A stretch of 64,000 nt of DNA, taken from contig NZ_BMPM01000007.1 of assembly GCF_014647595.1 (NCBI RefSeq), positions 1 to 64,000 on the forward strand, given 5' to 3'. This DNA is from Paenarthrobacter histidinolovorans (GTDB taxonomy: Bacteria; Actinomycetota; Actinomycetes; Actinomycetales; Micrococcaceae). Below, piece after piece: positions 51,205-58,994 of the stretch. The position numbers and the translations under genes were made by a program. The notes under the pieces were generated by a model, which had not been told where the DNA came from, made no database searches, and was given only the letters and a program-made list of their open reading frames with translations. How positions within the stretch are numbered: the first letter of the stretch is position 1; every line of letters starts with the position of its first letter.

Positions 51205-52797
51205 GTGACTATCACTACCCACGAACCCCTGACCGTCACCCTCGGCTCCAGTGGCGTAACCCCGGAAGACGTCGTCGCCGTCGCACGCCACGACGCCAAG
51301 GTGACCATCTCCCAGGAAGCCCTGGACAACGTGGCCAAGGTCCGCGCCCACATCGATAACCTCGCCACCAGCGACGTCCCCGCGTACGGCATTTCCACGG
51401 GCTTCGGCGCACTCGCCAACCGCCACATCCCCAACGACCTCCGCACCCAGCTGCAGAAGTCGCTGATCCGCAGCCACGCTGCCGGCATGGGCCCGGCCGT
51501 GGAACGCGAAGTGGTCCGCGGCATCATGTTCCTCCGCGCCAAGACCCTGGCCTCCGGTCGCACCGGCGTCCGCCCCGTGGTCCTGCAGACCATGGTGGAC
51601 GTCCTCAACGCAGGCATCACGCCGCTGGTCCGCGAGTTCGGCTCGCTGGGTTGCTCAGGCGACCTCGCACCGCTGTCACACTGCGCACTGGTCCTCATGG
51701 GTGAAGGCGAAGCAACCGGTCCCGACGGCGAACTGTACGGAACCGCTGGCAAGCCGCCTGTCGCTGAGCTCCTGGCCCAGCACGGCATCGAGCCCGTCAC
51801 GCTGGCCGAAAAGGAGGGCCTGGCCCTCGTCAACGGCACCGAAGGCATGCTCGGCATGCTGCTGATGGCCATCGCAGACATCCGTCTGTTGCTCGCGACG
51901 GCGGACGTCACCGCCGCGCTCAGCGTCGAGGCCCTGCTCGGCACCGATCAGGTGTTCCTGCCGGAGCTTCACGCAGCGCTCCGCCCGCACCCGGGCCAGG
52001 CCGCCAGCGCCGACAACATGCTCCGCGTACTGTCGAACTCACCGATCGTTGCTTCCCACCGGATCAACGACACCAAGGTGCAGGACGCCTACTCGCTGCG
52101 TTGTGCTCCGCAGGTTGCCGGCGCTGTCCGCGACACCGTGGACCACGCCGCGCTGGTAGCGTCCCGCGAACTCGCCGCTGCGATCGACAACCCTGTGGTC
52201 CTGCCCGATGGTCGCGTCACCTCCAACGGCAACTTCCACGGCGCCCCCGTGGCTTATGTCCTGGACTTCCTGGCCATCGCCGTTGCGGACCTCAGCTCAA
52301 TCGCCGAGCGCCGCACGGACCGCATGCTGGACCCTGCCCGTTCGCACGGCCTGCCGGCCTTCCTCGCCGGAGACCCCGGGGTGGACTCCGGCCTGATGAT
52401 CGCCCAGTACACGCAGGCCGGACTGGTCTCGGACAACAAGCGCCTGGCCGTTCCGGCGTCGGTGGACTCCATCCCGAGCTCCGCCATGCAGGAAGACCAC
52501 GTGTCCATGGGCTGGCATGCAGCCCGGAAGCTGCGCAAGGCCGTGGAGAACCTGCGCCGGGTGCTCGCCGTCGAACTCGTCACCAGCGCCCGCGCCATTG
52601 ACATGCGTACGCAGCTGTCCGACGGCGAACTCACTCCGGGTCCTGCCGGTACGGCAGTGCTTGAGGTGCTTCGCGAAGTGGTCCAGGGACCGGGAGCCGA
52701 CCGGTTCCTGTCGCCCGAACTCGAAGCGGCTGACCGTTTGGTTGGCTCCGGCGCGGTCCGTGCGGCCGCCGAATCCGCCGTCGGGATTTTGGCCTGA
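51205..52797 (+). CDS. hutH: Histidine ammonia-lyase
   Basis: This 530-aa HAL/PAL-family lyase converts histidine to urocanate and ammonia. Tyr61 (PAYGISTGFG) and the MIO-forming tripeptide region GSLGCSGDLAPLSH are visible; the tripeptide is Cys150-Ser151-Gly152 rather than the standard Ala-Ser-Gly. Other family marks are QDAYSLRCAPQVAGAVRDT and SIPSSAMQEDHVSMG. The start is GTG 51205. It is the second gene of the hutUH operon and is followed by a strong terminator. hutI and a formiminoglutamate pathway gene other than hutG are not in the window. Confidence 0.97.
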   Translation: MTITTHEPLTVTLGSSGVTPEDVVAVARHDAKVTISQEALDNVAKVRAHIDNLATSDVPAYGISTGFGALANRHIPNDLRTQLQKSLIRSHAAGMGPAVEREVVRGIMFLRAKTLASGRTGVRPVVLQTMVDVLNAGITPLVREFGSLGCSGDLAPLSHCALVLMGEGEATGPDGELYGTAGKPPVAELLAQHGIEPVTLAEKEGLALVNGTEGMLGMLLMAIADIRLLLATADVTAALSVEALLGTDQVFLPELHAALRPHPGQAASADNMLRVLSNSPIVASHRINDTKVQDAYSLRCAPQVAGAVRDTVDHAALVASRELAAAIDNPVVLPDGRVTSNGNFHGAPVAYVLDFLAIAVADLSSIAERRTDRMLDPARSHGLPAFLAGDPGVDSGLMIAQYTQAGLVSDNKRLAVPASVDSIPSSAMQEDHVSMGWHAARKLRKAVENLRRVLAVELVTSARAIDMRTQLSDGELTPGPAGTAVLEVLREVVQGPGADRFLSPELEAADRLVGSGAVRAAAESAVGILA

Positions 52798-52827
52798 CGA
52801 CGAATAAGACGCTCATTTGATGGGCAG

Positions 52828-52880
52828 ATTTGTCACGCCCCGGTGTTTGTTCGCAACGCAGGCACCGGGGCGTGGCAAAT
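52828..52880 (+). terminator. hutUH terminator
   Basis: ATTTGTCACGCCCCGGTG (52828-52845) pairs with CACCGGGGCGTGGCAAAT (52863-52880), 18 bp with one G:T pair and a 17-nt loop, 30 nt after the hutH stop. Confidence 0.8.
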
Positions 52881-52996
52881 GTAGTAGAACTTATGGTGTA
52901 CGTCACGTCCACGCCGAAGATGTCGTGGGCTTGACGGGCAACCGTTCACACAACTCAATACACAACAGAGAACATCCACAAAGGGGTAGAAGTTCA

Positions 52997-53245
52997 ATGA
53001 AGGCACGCGGAGCAGTCCTGTCCAGGCGAAACGCTCACTCGGCTATGGTTTCCGATTGGAAGATGCTGAAAGCCGGCGACACGGTGGAAGTGGTCAAGTA
53101 CGCCCACGTCATCGCAGCCGGTCGGGTTGAAGAAGTTTCCAGCAGCGGAAACGTCGTGTGGCTTGAGCATTCAGGGCCCGGCGTTACCGAAGAGGGCAAG
53201 GAATTGTTCATGAAGTCCGACGGCGTGGTTCTCCGCCGCGCCTGA
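52997..53245 (+). CDS. Small basic hypothetical protein (82 aa)
   Basis: ATG 52997 is preceded by AAAGGGG at about 10 nt. The 82-aa product has a basic start (MKARGAVLSRRN) and a compact, mixed-charge core with an SH3-like beta pattern (LKAGDTVEVVKYAHVIAAGRVEEVSSSGNVVWLEH). No membrane segment is present. I do not recognise a named family. The frame upstream to 52817 overlaps the hut terminator and is non-coding. The gene is followed immediately by a 66-bp perfect palindrome. Confidence 0.75.
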   Translation: MKARGAVLSRRNAHSAMVSDWKMLKAGDTVEVVKYAHVIAAGRVEEVSSSGNVVWLEHSGPGVTEEGKELFMKSDGVVLRRA

Positions 53246-53248
53246 ATG

Positions 53249-53314
53249 CCCAACTGAGTCGCAGCTGAGGTCGTTCCCAGCGCTGGGAACGACCTCAGCT
53301 GCGACTCAGTTGGG
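53249..53314. terminator. Perfect 66-bp palindrome (33-bp arms, no loop)
   Basis: The arms 53249-53281 and 53282-53314 are exact reverse complements with no spacer, beginning 3 nt after the stop of the 82-aa gene. Part of the arm (GCGACTCAGTTG) recurs at 13173-13184. It could terminate transcription in both directions; as DNA it can extrude a cruciform. Confidence 0.85.
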
Positions 53315-53331
53315 TGGGGGAGCTTAAACAG

Positions 53332-53390
53332 AAGCCGGGGCTCGTTCCCTTCCGCGGGTAGTAGATGCGGAAGGGAACGGGCCCCGGCTT
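53332..53390. terminator. Second terminator hairpin with T-run
   Basis: The 24-bp arms 53332-53355 and 53367-53390 differ at one position (a G:T pair), with an 11-nt loop and TT directly after. It lies between the palindrome and the convergent 73-aa gene, giving a tandem terminator array. Confidence 0.8.
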
Positions 53391-53427
53391 TTGGTGTCGC
53401 TGCCGGTGATGCCGTCAGGGGTGGCAA

Positions 53428-53649
53428 TCAGGCAGCGAGTACTTCGTGGGTCTGACCGAAGGGAACGGATTCGTCCAGCGCCACGGTGTAGGTGCCGGGC
53501 TCGTGCCTGGTCACCAGAATGCCGCAGTTGGCGTCTGCCGCTGCGTTCTTGATCAATGCATCCACGGCTTGCTCGAGTCCGTCGTGGATTTCGTCGGCCC
53601 TGGAAAAGGACAGGCGAATTTCGCGTTCTGCAGTCATTGCAGGGGTCAT
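53428..53649 (-). CDS. Small hypothetical protein (73 aa)
   Basis: This 73-aa protein starts at ATG 53649, with GGAGG 8 nt upstream. It is hydrophilic with no membrane segment. A conserved-looking central part reads REIRLSFSRADEIHDGLEQAVDALIKNAAADANCGILVTRHEPGTYTVALDE, a mixed alpha/beta pattern. No family is recognised. It is convergent with the 82-aa gene across the two terminators. The longer reading to 53697 has no ribosome site. Confidence 0.7.
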   Translation of the reverse strand: MTPAMTAEREIRLSFSRADEIHDGLEQAVDALIKNAAADANCGILVTRHEPGTYTVALDESVPFGQTHEVLAA

Positions 53650-53760
53650 TGGGGGCCTCCTATTACGTGCCGCATGCGAGGGCGACCCATCAATCATAGT
53701 CGGTGCTTGCCGAATATTTGTAAGATGACTGGCAACGGAGTGAGCTGGGTCTCACGTGCG

Positions 53761-53819
53761 GCGAGTTGGCAGTTAATGCCAATGTTTGGACAAAACACTG
53801 GCATTTACTGCCACCTCGC
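53761..53819. repeat. Intergenic inverted repeat, copy D
   Basis: GCGAGTTGGCAGTTAATGCC (53761-53780) continues to AATG and pairs with CACTGGCATTTACTGCCACC... (from 53796). It is the fourth member of the family at 38934, 43384 and 44018. It lies upstream of the 73-aa gene and 3' of the tRNA gene. Confidence 0.85.
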
Positions 53820-53840
53820 GGACGATCCCAGGAGCCCGAT

Positions 53841-53914
53841 TGGACGTGGTGGCGGGATTCGAACCCGCGTGCGCTGCTTTGCAGGCAGCTCCCTGGCCTC
53901 TTGGGTACACCACG
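53841..53914 (-). tRNA. tRNA-Cys (GCA)
   Basis: Read on the minus strand, the 7-bp acceptor stem (CGTGGTG/CACCACG), the D arm (CCC/GGG), an anticodon stem GCTGC/GCAGC with loop CTGCAAA (anticodon GCA), a T stem GCGGG/CCCGC with loop TTCGAAT, discriminator T and encoded CCA (53841-53843) fold completely. U at position 73 is the known identity base for tRNA-Cys. It stands alone, with an inverted-repeat element about 20 bp past its 3' end. Confidence 0.95.
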
Positions 53915-53998
53915 TGCAGTCGACACTAAAGGGCTCGACCAAGCCTGCCCAACATTCGTTGCCCAGGCTTTCGCCGGGCGACGCAGCCTTTCGTCCGG

Positions 53999-54466
53999 CT
54001 ACGCAGTGTTGCCCTTGGTTGCCGTCAATGACGCGCGTTTGAGTAGTCCCGTTACCCCGGCAGCAACCACAAGAGTCAGGATGGCGGCGGCCATGTGGGT
54101 GTAGAGCATGATGTGCGGCGAACCCCCGCTTGAAGCTGCTGCCGCCGGCGCATCGCCAGGACTCTGCCCGACGCCGTGAAGGTGCTCCACCCACCCGCTG
54201 CCAGGGTAGTAACCGCCAAATGCGGCGAACCCGAAGTGCAGCAGTTGCTGCGCCACTCCGGATATCAGCAGCAGGATCAAAGGCCCGTGGACCCAGCGGG
54301 CCAGGAGTTGGGCCGCAAGGCAGCACAGCGCCGCGAAGGCAAGGAGAACCGGAAGGGCCGGAGCGCTGCCGCCAGCCACCATGTGGGCCACCAGCCCCAG
54401 GCCGACGGCCAGCAGCCCGGATACCCAGGCCCACTTGTCCTGCACATTAACTACGTGCATCGCCAT
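53999..54466 (-). CDS. Hypothetical His-containing membrane protein
   Basis: This 155-aa protein has four hydrophobic segments (about residues 12-30, 38-58, 62-82 and 128-150). Histidines lie at membrane edges (MHVV, VHGPLILLL, LLHFGF, EHLHGVGQ, PHIMLYTHM), a spacing seen in metal- or haem-associated small membrane proteins. I do not recognise a named family. I chose ATG 54466, directly after GGAGGGAAGG; ATG 54460 is equally possible. The gene ends about 85 bp from the tRNA. Confidence 0.7.
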   Translation of the reverse strand: MAMHVVNVQDKWAWVSGLLAVGLGLVAHMVAGGSAPALPVLLAFAALCCLAAQLLARWVHGPLILLLISGVAQQLLHFGFAAFGGYYPGSGWVEHLHGVGQSPGDAPAAAASSGGSPHIMLYTHMAAAILTLVVAAGVTGLLKRASLTATKGNTA

Positions 54467-54522
54467 CCTTCCCTCCACACAGGCTAAGCGGCGGACGCCG
54501 GTGGGAAAAGGGGCTGGGGCGA

Positions 54523-55470
54523 CTATCCCAGGAGGGTGTTCACCAGCCGGGCAGCGACCTTGGCAGTCCGGGAATCAATATCGAATTCCGGGTTCAACTC
54601 GGCGACGTCCACGTGCAGCAACTTCCCGCTTGCGGCAACCTGCCGGCAGACCGCGCTGATCACGGGCAGCGGCACGCCATAGGCCGCAGGTGCGCTCACC
54701 CCGGGCGCCACCGAAGCCGGCATGACGTCGAGGTCGATCGTCAGGTAGAGCACGTCCACCCCGGCCAGGAAGTCCGCGACGAACACCTCCACGGCCTCCG
54801 GTGAGCAGCGTTCGTCGAGCAAGTACTTCACGCCCAGTCGTTGGGCGGTGTCAAAAAGGGTCCGGGTGTTGTTCGGCTCGGAAATTCCGACGACGGCGTA
54901 CTGCAGTTCGCGCCCGGCGGCGGCTTCCGCCCGGGCCATCTGAAGGAACGGCGTGCCCGAGCTCGGCGTGGGCTCATCCCGCAGGTCGAAGTGGGCGTCA
55001 AGGTTCAGCACGCCCAGCCGCTTGCCCTTGACCACATCCGAGCCTGCGACGCCCAGGTAGCTGGCAAACGCGGTCTCGTGGCCGCCGCCCAGCACCACGG
55101 TGAGGTTTCCGGCGTCGAGCAATTCAGAAATGGCGCGGCCGGCGCGCTCCTGGCCCGCTTCCAGTGAGTCGTCCTCCACAACCACATCGCCGGCGTCGAA
55201 CACGTCCCGGTCCAGGTGGTACGCCAGCGGACCCAGCGCCGAACGGATGGCGGCCGGAGCAGCCGCGGCGCCAACACGGCCCTTGTTGCGGCGGACGCCG
55301 GCGTCACTGCAAAAGCCAAGCACGACGGCGGGACGCGAGGCAGCGTTGGCCGCTGCGGGCGTGTGTGCGGTGATGGCCTGCCACCACCGGCGGTGGGCGA
55401 CGCCGTCGCCGTCAAGGCGGCCGGTCCATGGCGTGGGGCTGACATCTACGGTGGTGACGCTTGTTTCCAT
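54523..55470 (-). CDS. hutG: Formimidoylglutamase (arginase family)
   Basis: This 315-aa arginase/agmatinase-family enzyme has the Mn ligands in place: GGGHETAFASY, LNLDAHFDLRD and DLDVMPASVAPGVSAP. In a genome segment with hutU, hutH and a shared operator, the expected reaction is N-formimidoyl-glutamate to glutamate plus formamide. The start at ATG 55470 is preceded by the hut-type motif at 55526-55539. The upstream permease gene is in the same direction, 73 bp away. An agmatinase or guanidinobutyrase activity is the alternative, less likely in this context. Confidence 0.85.
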   Translation of the reverse strand: METSVTTVDVSPTPWTGRLDGDGVAHRRWWQAITAHTPAAANAASRPAVVLGFCSDAGVRRNKGRVGAAAAPAAIRSALGPLAYHLDRDVFDAGDVVVEDDSLEAGQERAGRAISELLDAGNLTVVLGGGHETAFASYLGVAGSDVVKGKRLGVLNLDAHFDLRDEPTPSSGTPFLQMARAEAAAGRELQYAVVGISEPNNTRTLFDTAQRLGVKYLLDERCSPEAVEVFVADFLAGVDVLYLTIDLDVMPASVAPGVSAPAAYGVPLPVISAVCRQVAASGKLLHVDVAELNPEFDIDSRTAKVAARLVNTLLG

Positions 55471-55525
55471 GCTTAAAGCAGACCGGACCCGGACTGCCAA
55501 TACCAGCGGTTCCGGGTCCGGGGTG

Positions 55526-55539
55526 TCTGAAATACCGGA
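55526..55539. promoter_or_regulatory. hut-type motif TCTGAAATACCGGA before hutG, site 4
   Basis: This lies 56 nt upstream of the hutG start and 5 nt past the stop of the permease gene. It shares ATACCGGA and the flanking GT..G with sites 1-3, placing hutG in the same regulon and suggesting it has its own promoter. Confidence 0.55.
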
Positions 55540-55543
55540 ATGC

Positions 55544-56986
55544 TTACTTGACGCCCAGGAGTTCCTCAACGGTTCCGATGCCAAAGAACAGCAGGAACGC
55601 CGCGGCCACAGCCCACATCAAGGGGTGGACTTCGCGGGCACGGCCCTGGAATGTGCGGATCAGCACGAAGGAGATGAACCCTGCGCCCAGGCCGTTGGCG
55701 ATGGAGTACGTGAAAGGCATCAGGGCGATGGTCAGGAACGCCGGAATCCCGACTCCCCAGTCCTGCCAATCGATCTTGCCCACCTGGGAGACCATCATGA
55801 AGCCCACCACCACCAGGGCGGGGGCTACGGCTTCGAACGGCACCAGGTTGATCAGTGGTGTGAAGAACATGGCAATGAGGAAGAGAACGCCAGTGACGAT
55901 CGAGGCGAGGCCCGTGCGTGCGCCTTCGCCGATGCCAGCGCCGGACTCCACGAAAATCTGGTTGGAGGAAACCGAGGCACCGCCACCCACGATCGCGCCG
56001 AGGGCATCCACCTGCAGGACGCGGTCAACGTTGGGGATGTTGCCGTCCTTGTCCACCGTTCCGGCTTCGTTGGCCAGGCCCACCATGGTGCCCATGGCGT
56101 CGAAGAAGATGCTCAGCAGGATCACGAAGGCCAGCAGCGCGGCGGCGATGAAGCCGAGGTGTTCGAACGCGCCGAACGGATTGGCCTTGCCGATCAGGGA
56201 CAGATCCGGAGCGCCCCATTCCGACAAGGTGGGAGCTACAAGTGACCAGCCGCGGGGATTGACGTTCTTGCCGTCAAAGCTGGGGCCGATGTGGAGGGTG
56301 AACTCAAGGATCGCTGCCAAGGCGGTAGAAACCACGATGCCGATCAGGATCGCACCACGGACCTTGCGGACCACCAATGCAATGGTCAGGATCAGGCCCA
56401 CGGCGAACACCAGGGTGGGCCAGCCCATGAGCTTGCCGTCAACACCGAGGCCCAGCGGAACCGTCGTGCCTGCAGCGTCCGGGATGCGCCGGACGAATCC
56501 GGCATTGACCAGACCGATCAGGGCAATGAACAAACCGATACCCACCACGATCGCCGTCTTCAACGCCTCCGGGACAGCTTTGAAGACGGCGGTCCGGAAA
56601 CCGGTGAGCACCAGGATGAGCATCGTGACGCCGGACAGGACAACCAGGCCCATCATGTCCGGCCAGGTCAGCTGCGGGTGCGAGGCCACGGTCACTGCGA
56701 CGAACGCATTGACGCCCAGCCCGGTGGCCACCGCGAAGGGGTGCTTGGCCCAGGCGCCCATGAGGATGGTCAGGATGCCCGCTACGAAGGCCGTGGTGGC
56801 TGCCACGGCGGTAAAGCCCAGGGAAGCTCCACTTGAGTCCGCCCCCGAAAGGATCAACGGGTTCAGCACAACGATGTAGCTCATGGCGAAGAATGTCGCG
56901 AAGCCGCCGCGGATTTCCCTTGAGTACGTGGAGCCACGTTCGGAAATCTTGAAATAGCGGTCCACTGCAGAACCTTGTTTAAGCAT
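55544..56986 (-). CDS. NCS2 purine permease (AzgA/GhxP-like)
   Basis: This 480-aa permease has about 13 membrane segments and the AzgA-branch motifs: EIRGGFATFFAMSYIVVLNPLIL at the N-terminus, HPFAVATGLGVNAFVAVTV, and GTMVGLANEAGTVDKDG. This branch transports adenine, guanine or hypoxanthine with protons. I chose ATG 56986 because GGAGACC lies just upstream. It lies upstream of hutG in the same direction. There is no purine catabolic gene nearby, so the pairing with hutG is probably incidental. Confidence 0.92.
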   Translation of the reverse strand: MLKQGSAVDRYFKISERGSTYSREIRGGFATFFAMSYIVVLNPLILSGADSSGASLGFTAVAATTAFVAGILTILMGAWAKHPFAVATGLGVNAFVAVTVASHPQLTWPDMMGLVVLSGVTMLILVLTGFRTAVFKAVPEALKTAIVVGIGLFIALIGLVNAGFVRRIPDAAGTTVPLGLGVDGKLMGWPTLVFAVGLILTIALVVRKVRGAILIGIVVSTALAAILEFTLHIGPSFDGKNVNPRGWSLVAPTLSEWGAPDLSLIGKANPFGAFEHLGFIAAALLAFVILLSIFFDAMGTMVGLANEAGTVDKDGNIPNVDRVLQVDALGAIVGGGASVSSNQIFVESGAGIGEGARTGLASIVTGVLFLIAMFFTPLINLVPFEAVAPALVVVGFMMVSQVGKIDWQDWGVGIPAFLTIALMPFTYSIANGLGAGFISFVLIRTFQGRAREVHPLMWAVAAAFLLFFGIGTVEELLGVK

Positions 56987-57100
56987 GACGGTCTCCGGGT
57001 ATTGGGGGGAGTGTGCTCTCAAATCCTATGCCGTTGAATGTGGGAGCTTCGGACCATTCCCCTAGTCTGTAAGGAAGCCAACACTAGGAGAAACCGCCCC

Positions 57101-57751
57101 ATGCGTACCATCCGCCCGCTTCTGGCCGCCGTCGTCGCCGCCCTTGCCTTCGCGTCTGCCCTGCTGTTTTCCGCGGCTCCGGCGTCCGCGCACGACGTCG
57201 CCGAATCCACAGCGCCGGCGAACGGTGCCACCGTGGCTGAAGTGCCGGCGTCGGTCTCCATTACGTTCAACAACCGTCCCCTGGCCATTGGATCGGGCGT
57301 CTCCGTGACCTCCGGTGGCGAGAATTGGGCAGACGGACCGGTGGAAATCATCGACAGCCAGGCTGTGCAGAAGCTCCGGCCCGGCGCGCCGGCGGGGGAG
57401 TACACCGTTGTCTGGCGCGTTGTGAGCTCCGATTCGCACCCCATCGAGGGCACCTTCAAGTTCACGGCAACAGCAGGAAGCACAACGGCGGCAAGTGGCT
57501 CTGCGGCGGCAAGCGGCTCCGCGGCGCCTTCGGCGTCTGCTTCGGCGACCTCGGGAACGGTGCCGTCCGCAGGCACGGCGCCTCCGGGAACAGTCGGCAG
57601 TGAACCCGCAGCGGATGCGTCCCAGCCGTTCCCATGGAGCATTGTTGTCATTGCGGTTGTTGCCGTGGCTCTCGTGATTTTCCTTGCCGTTACTGCCCGC
57701 AGGAAACTTGCCGGATCGGATGACGAAAACGGCCGGGAATCCGCGGAATAG
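57101..57751 (+). CDS. CopC-like copper resistance protein
   Basis: This 216-aa protein has a signal peptide ending ASA/HD, so His31 becomes the mature N-terminus. The CopC beta-sandwich follows, with Asp111 and His113 in SSDSHPIEG. Together with His1 these are the copper(II) brace of the CopC family. A Ser/Ala/Gly-rich linker and a C-terminal membrane helix (about residues 180-203) anchor it outside the cell. CopD is not adjacent. The start at ATG 57101 has AGGAG about 10 nt upstream. Confidence 0.92.
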   Translation: MRTIRPLLAAVVAALAFASALLFSAAPASAHDVAESTAPANGATVAEVPASVSITFNNRPLAIGSGVSVTSGGENWADGPVEIIDSQAVQKLRPGAPAGEYTVVWRVVSSDSHPIEGTFKFTATAGSTTAASGSAAASGSAAPSASASATSGTVPSAGTAPPGTVGSEPAADASQPFPWSIVVIAVVAVALVIFLAVTARRKLAGSDDENGRESAE

Positions 57752-57894
57752 CGGGCTTTTCTACGTAGCTGCGAATATCTCGGTTCGGTTACCGCGACAC
57801 GCCAAGGCGGCAGTTCTCGTTACTTAAATGTGACTTCGGCGAGATCATCGCGTACGGTAGTACCTGTGCCTGTTCCACGTAGCGGGCACTTCCG

Positions 57895-58087
57895 GCCTGA
57901 TTGCCTAGCTCTGCCGCAGTCCGGAATCCGTTCGCAGACAAACCTACGGCAGAGACGGGGAACCCATTTTGGGCCGCTTTCGAGCGTGCCTTGGGGTGAA
58001 GTCACGAAGCTTCCGCTGAACAGCGGGGGATAGTGGCCGGGTGACTCCCATCCGAATCCGACAGCTAACCTCGCAGGCATCGGGAGA
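57895..58087 (+). ncRNA. c-di-AMP (ydaO-yuaA) riboswitch
   Basis: The leader of the NlpC/P60 gene shows the conserved ydaO features: CTCTGCCG (57910-57917) pairing with CGGCAGAG (57947-57954), then GACGGGGAACCCA, the internal TTGGGGTGAAGTC block, and the 3' run CCGACAGCTAACCTCGCAGGC before GGGAGAGG. Ends are approximate. This class turns off cell-wall hydrolase genes in actinobacteria when c-di-AMP is high, so c-di-AMP repression of the downstream gene is expected. The rest of the 57752-58096 gap holds the promoter. Confidence 0.9.
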
Positions 58088-58096
58088 GGCTCTTTC

Positions 58097-58888
58097 ATGT
58101 CTTCACGCATTCTTCGCGGCCGTCGTAAGGCGGACAGCGTACGTCCTAATCCGTTCATCTCCATCTCCAAGGCAGTTGCCAGCAACGCTTCCGGCGCTGG
58201 CCGCCAGGCAGCCGTTATCGCAGCAGCTTCCGGACTCGTTCTGACCGGCTCCGTCGCTGCACACGCTGCAGAGGCTCCGATCCAGCGCGACTCCAGCCCC
58301 GCCACGGTCGCCGAGACCGCTTCCGAGGCTCCCACCAAGGTTGTTACCGCTCTTGCTACGGCTACGGTCAACTTCGAGCGTCCGGCTGTTGCTTCCGTTG
58401 CAGCCCCGGTCATCGAAAAGCCGGCTCCTGTAGTTGAAGCCCCCGTCGCCAAGCCGGCCGCCGTTACCGCTTCCGCTGCCACGGCTCCCGTAGCCGCCCA
58501 GGCCGCAGTTGCAGCTCCGGCCGCTGTTGCCCCCGCTGCAGCTCCGGTAGCTGCTGCTCCTGCTGCCGGTGGCGTCAACGCTGCCATGGTTGCCTCGGCT
58601 TACGCCCAGATCGGCATCATGCAGGACTGCACCGCCATGGTTGAGCGGGCCCTCGGCTCCGCCGGCATTCCGGTAGGCGACCTCGCTCCCATGCAGTTCA
58701 TGAACTACGGCAAGGTTGTCAGCGACCCGCAGCCGGGCGACATGATCGTCCAGTCCGGCCACGTTGCCATCTACATCGGCAACGGCCAGGCAATCAGCGG
58801 TGGCATCAACGGCAACCAGACGGGCATCCACCCGATCAGCTGGTTGACCGCTACTGGTCCCATCACGTACGTACGCGCTGGCGCATAA
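58097..58888 (+). CDS. Secreted NlpC/P60-type cell-wall hydrolase
   Basis: This 263-aa protein has a long signal region (to about AHA at residue 57), an Ala/Pro/Val-rich linker, and a short C-terminal NlpC/P60 domain with Cys178 (MQDCTAMVERALG) and His222 (SGHVAIYIGNG), followed by a possible third residue in HPISWL. The YVWGG segment usually before the catalytic Cys is missing. The enzyme would cut peptide crosslinks in peptidoglycan. The start at ATG 58097 follows GGGAGAGG. It is under a c-di-AMP riboswitch and ends in a strong terminator. Confidence 0.9.
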   Translation: MSSRILRGRRKADSVRPNPFISISKAVASNASGAGRQAAVIAAASGLVLTGSVAAHAAEAPIQRDSSPATVAETASEAPTKVVTALATATVNFERPAVASVAAPVIEKPAPVVEAPVAKPAAVTASAATAPVAAQAAVAAPAAVAPAAAPVAAAPAAGGVNAAMVASAYAQIGIMQDCTAMVERALGSAGIPVGDLAPMQFMNYGKVVSDPQPGDMIVQSGHVAIYIGNGQAISGGINGNQTGIHPISWLTATGPITYVRAGA

Positions 58889-58906
58889 GCCTCACGCTTC
58901 AACGCA

Positions 58907-58951
58907 AAAGGCCGGTGTCTTCGAAGATCATCTTCGAGGACACCGGCCTTT
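58907..58951. terminator. Bidirectional terminator after NlpC/P60 gene
   Basis: The 21-bp arms 58907-58927 and 58931-58951 differ at one position (a G:T pair), with a 3-nt loop. The arms begin AAAGG and end CCTTT, so the hairpin could also stop transcription coming from the minus-strand flavoprotein gene. Confidence 0.85.
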
Positions 58952-58994
58952 GGGCTTTAACGGAGGTTTGCGGCAGCTACCGCTTTGCGGACGC

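Noticed and set aside
49651..51477. 608-aa minus-strand ORF over hutU
   Set aside because: It is an antisense shadow of strongly biased hutU codons with no family pattern or ribosome site.
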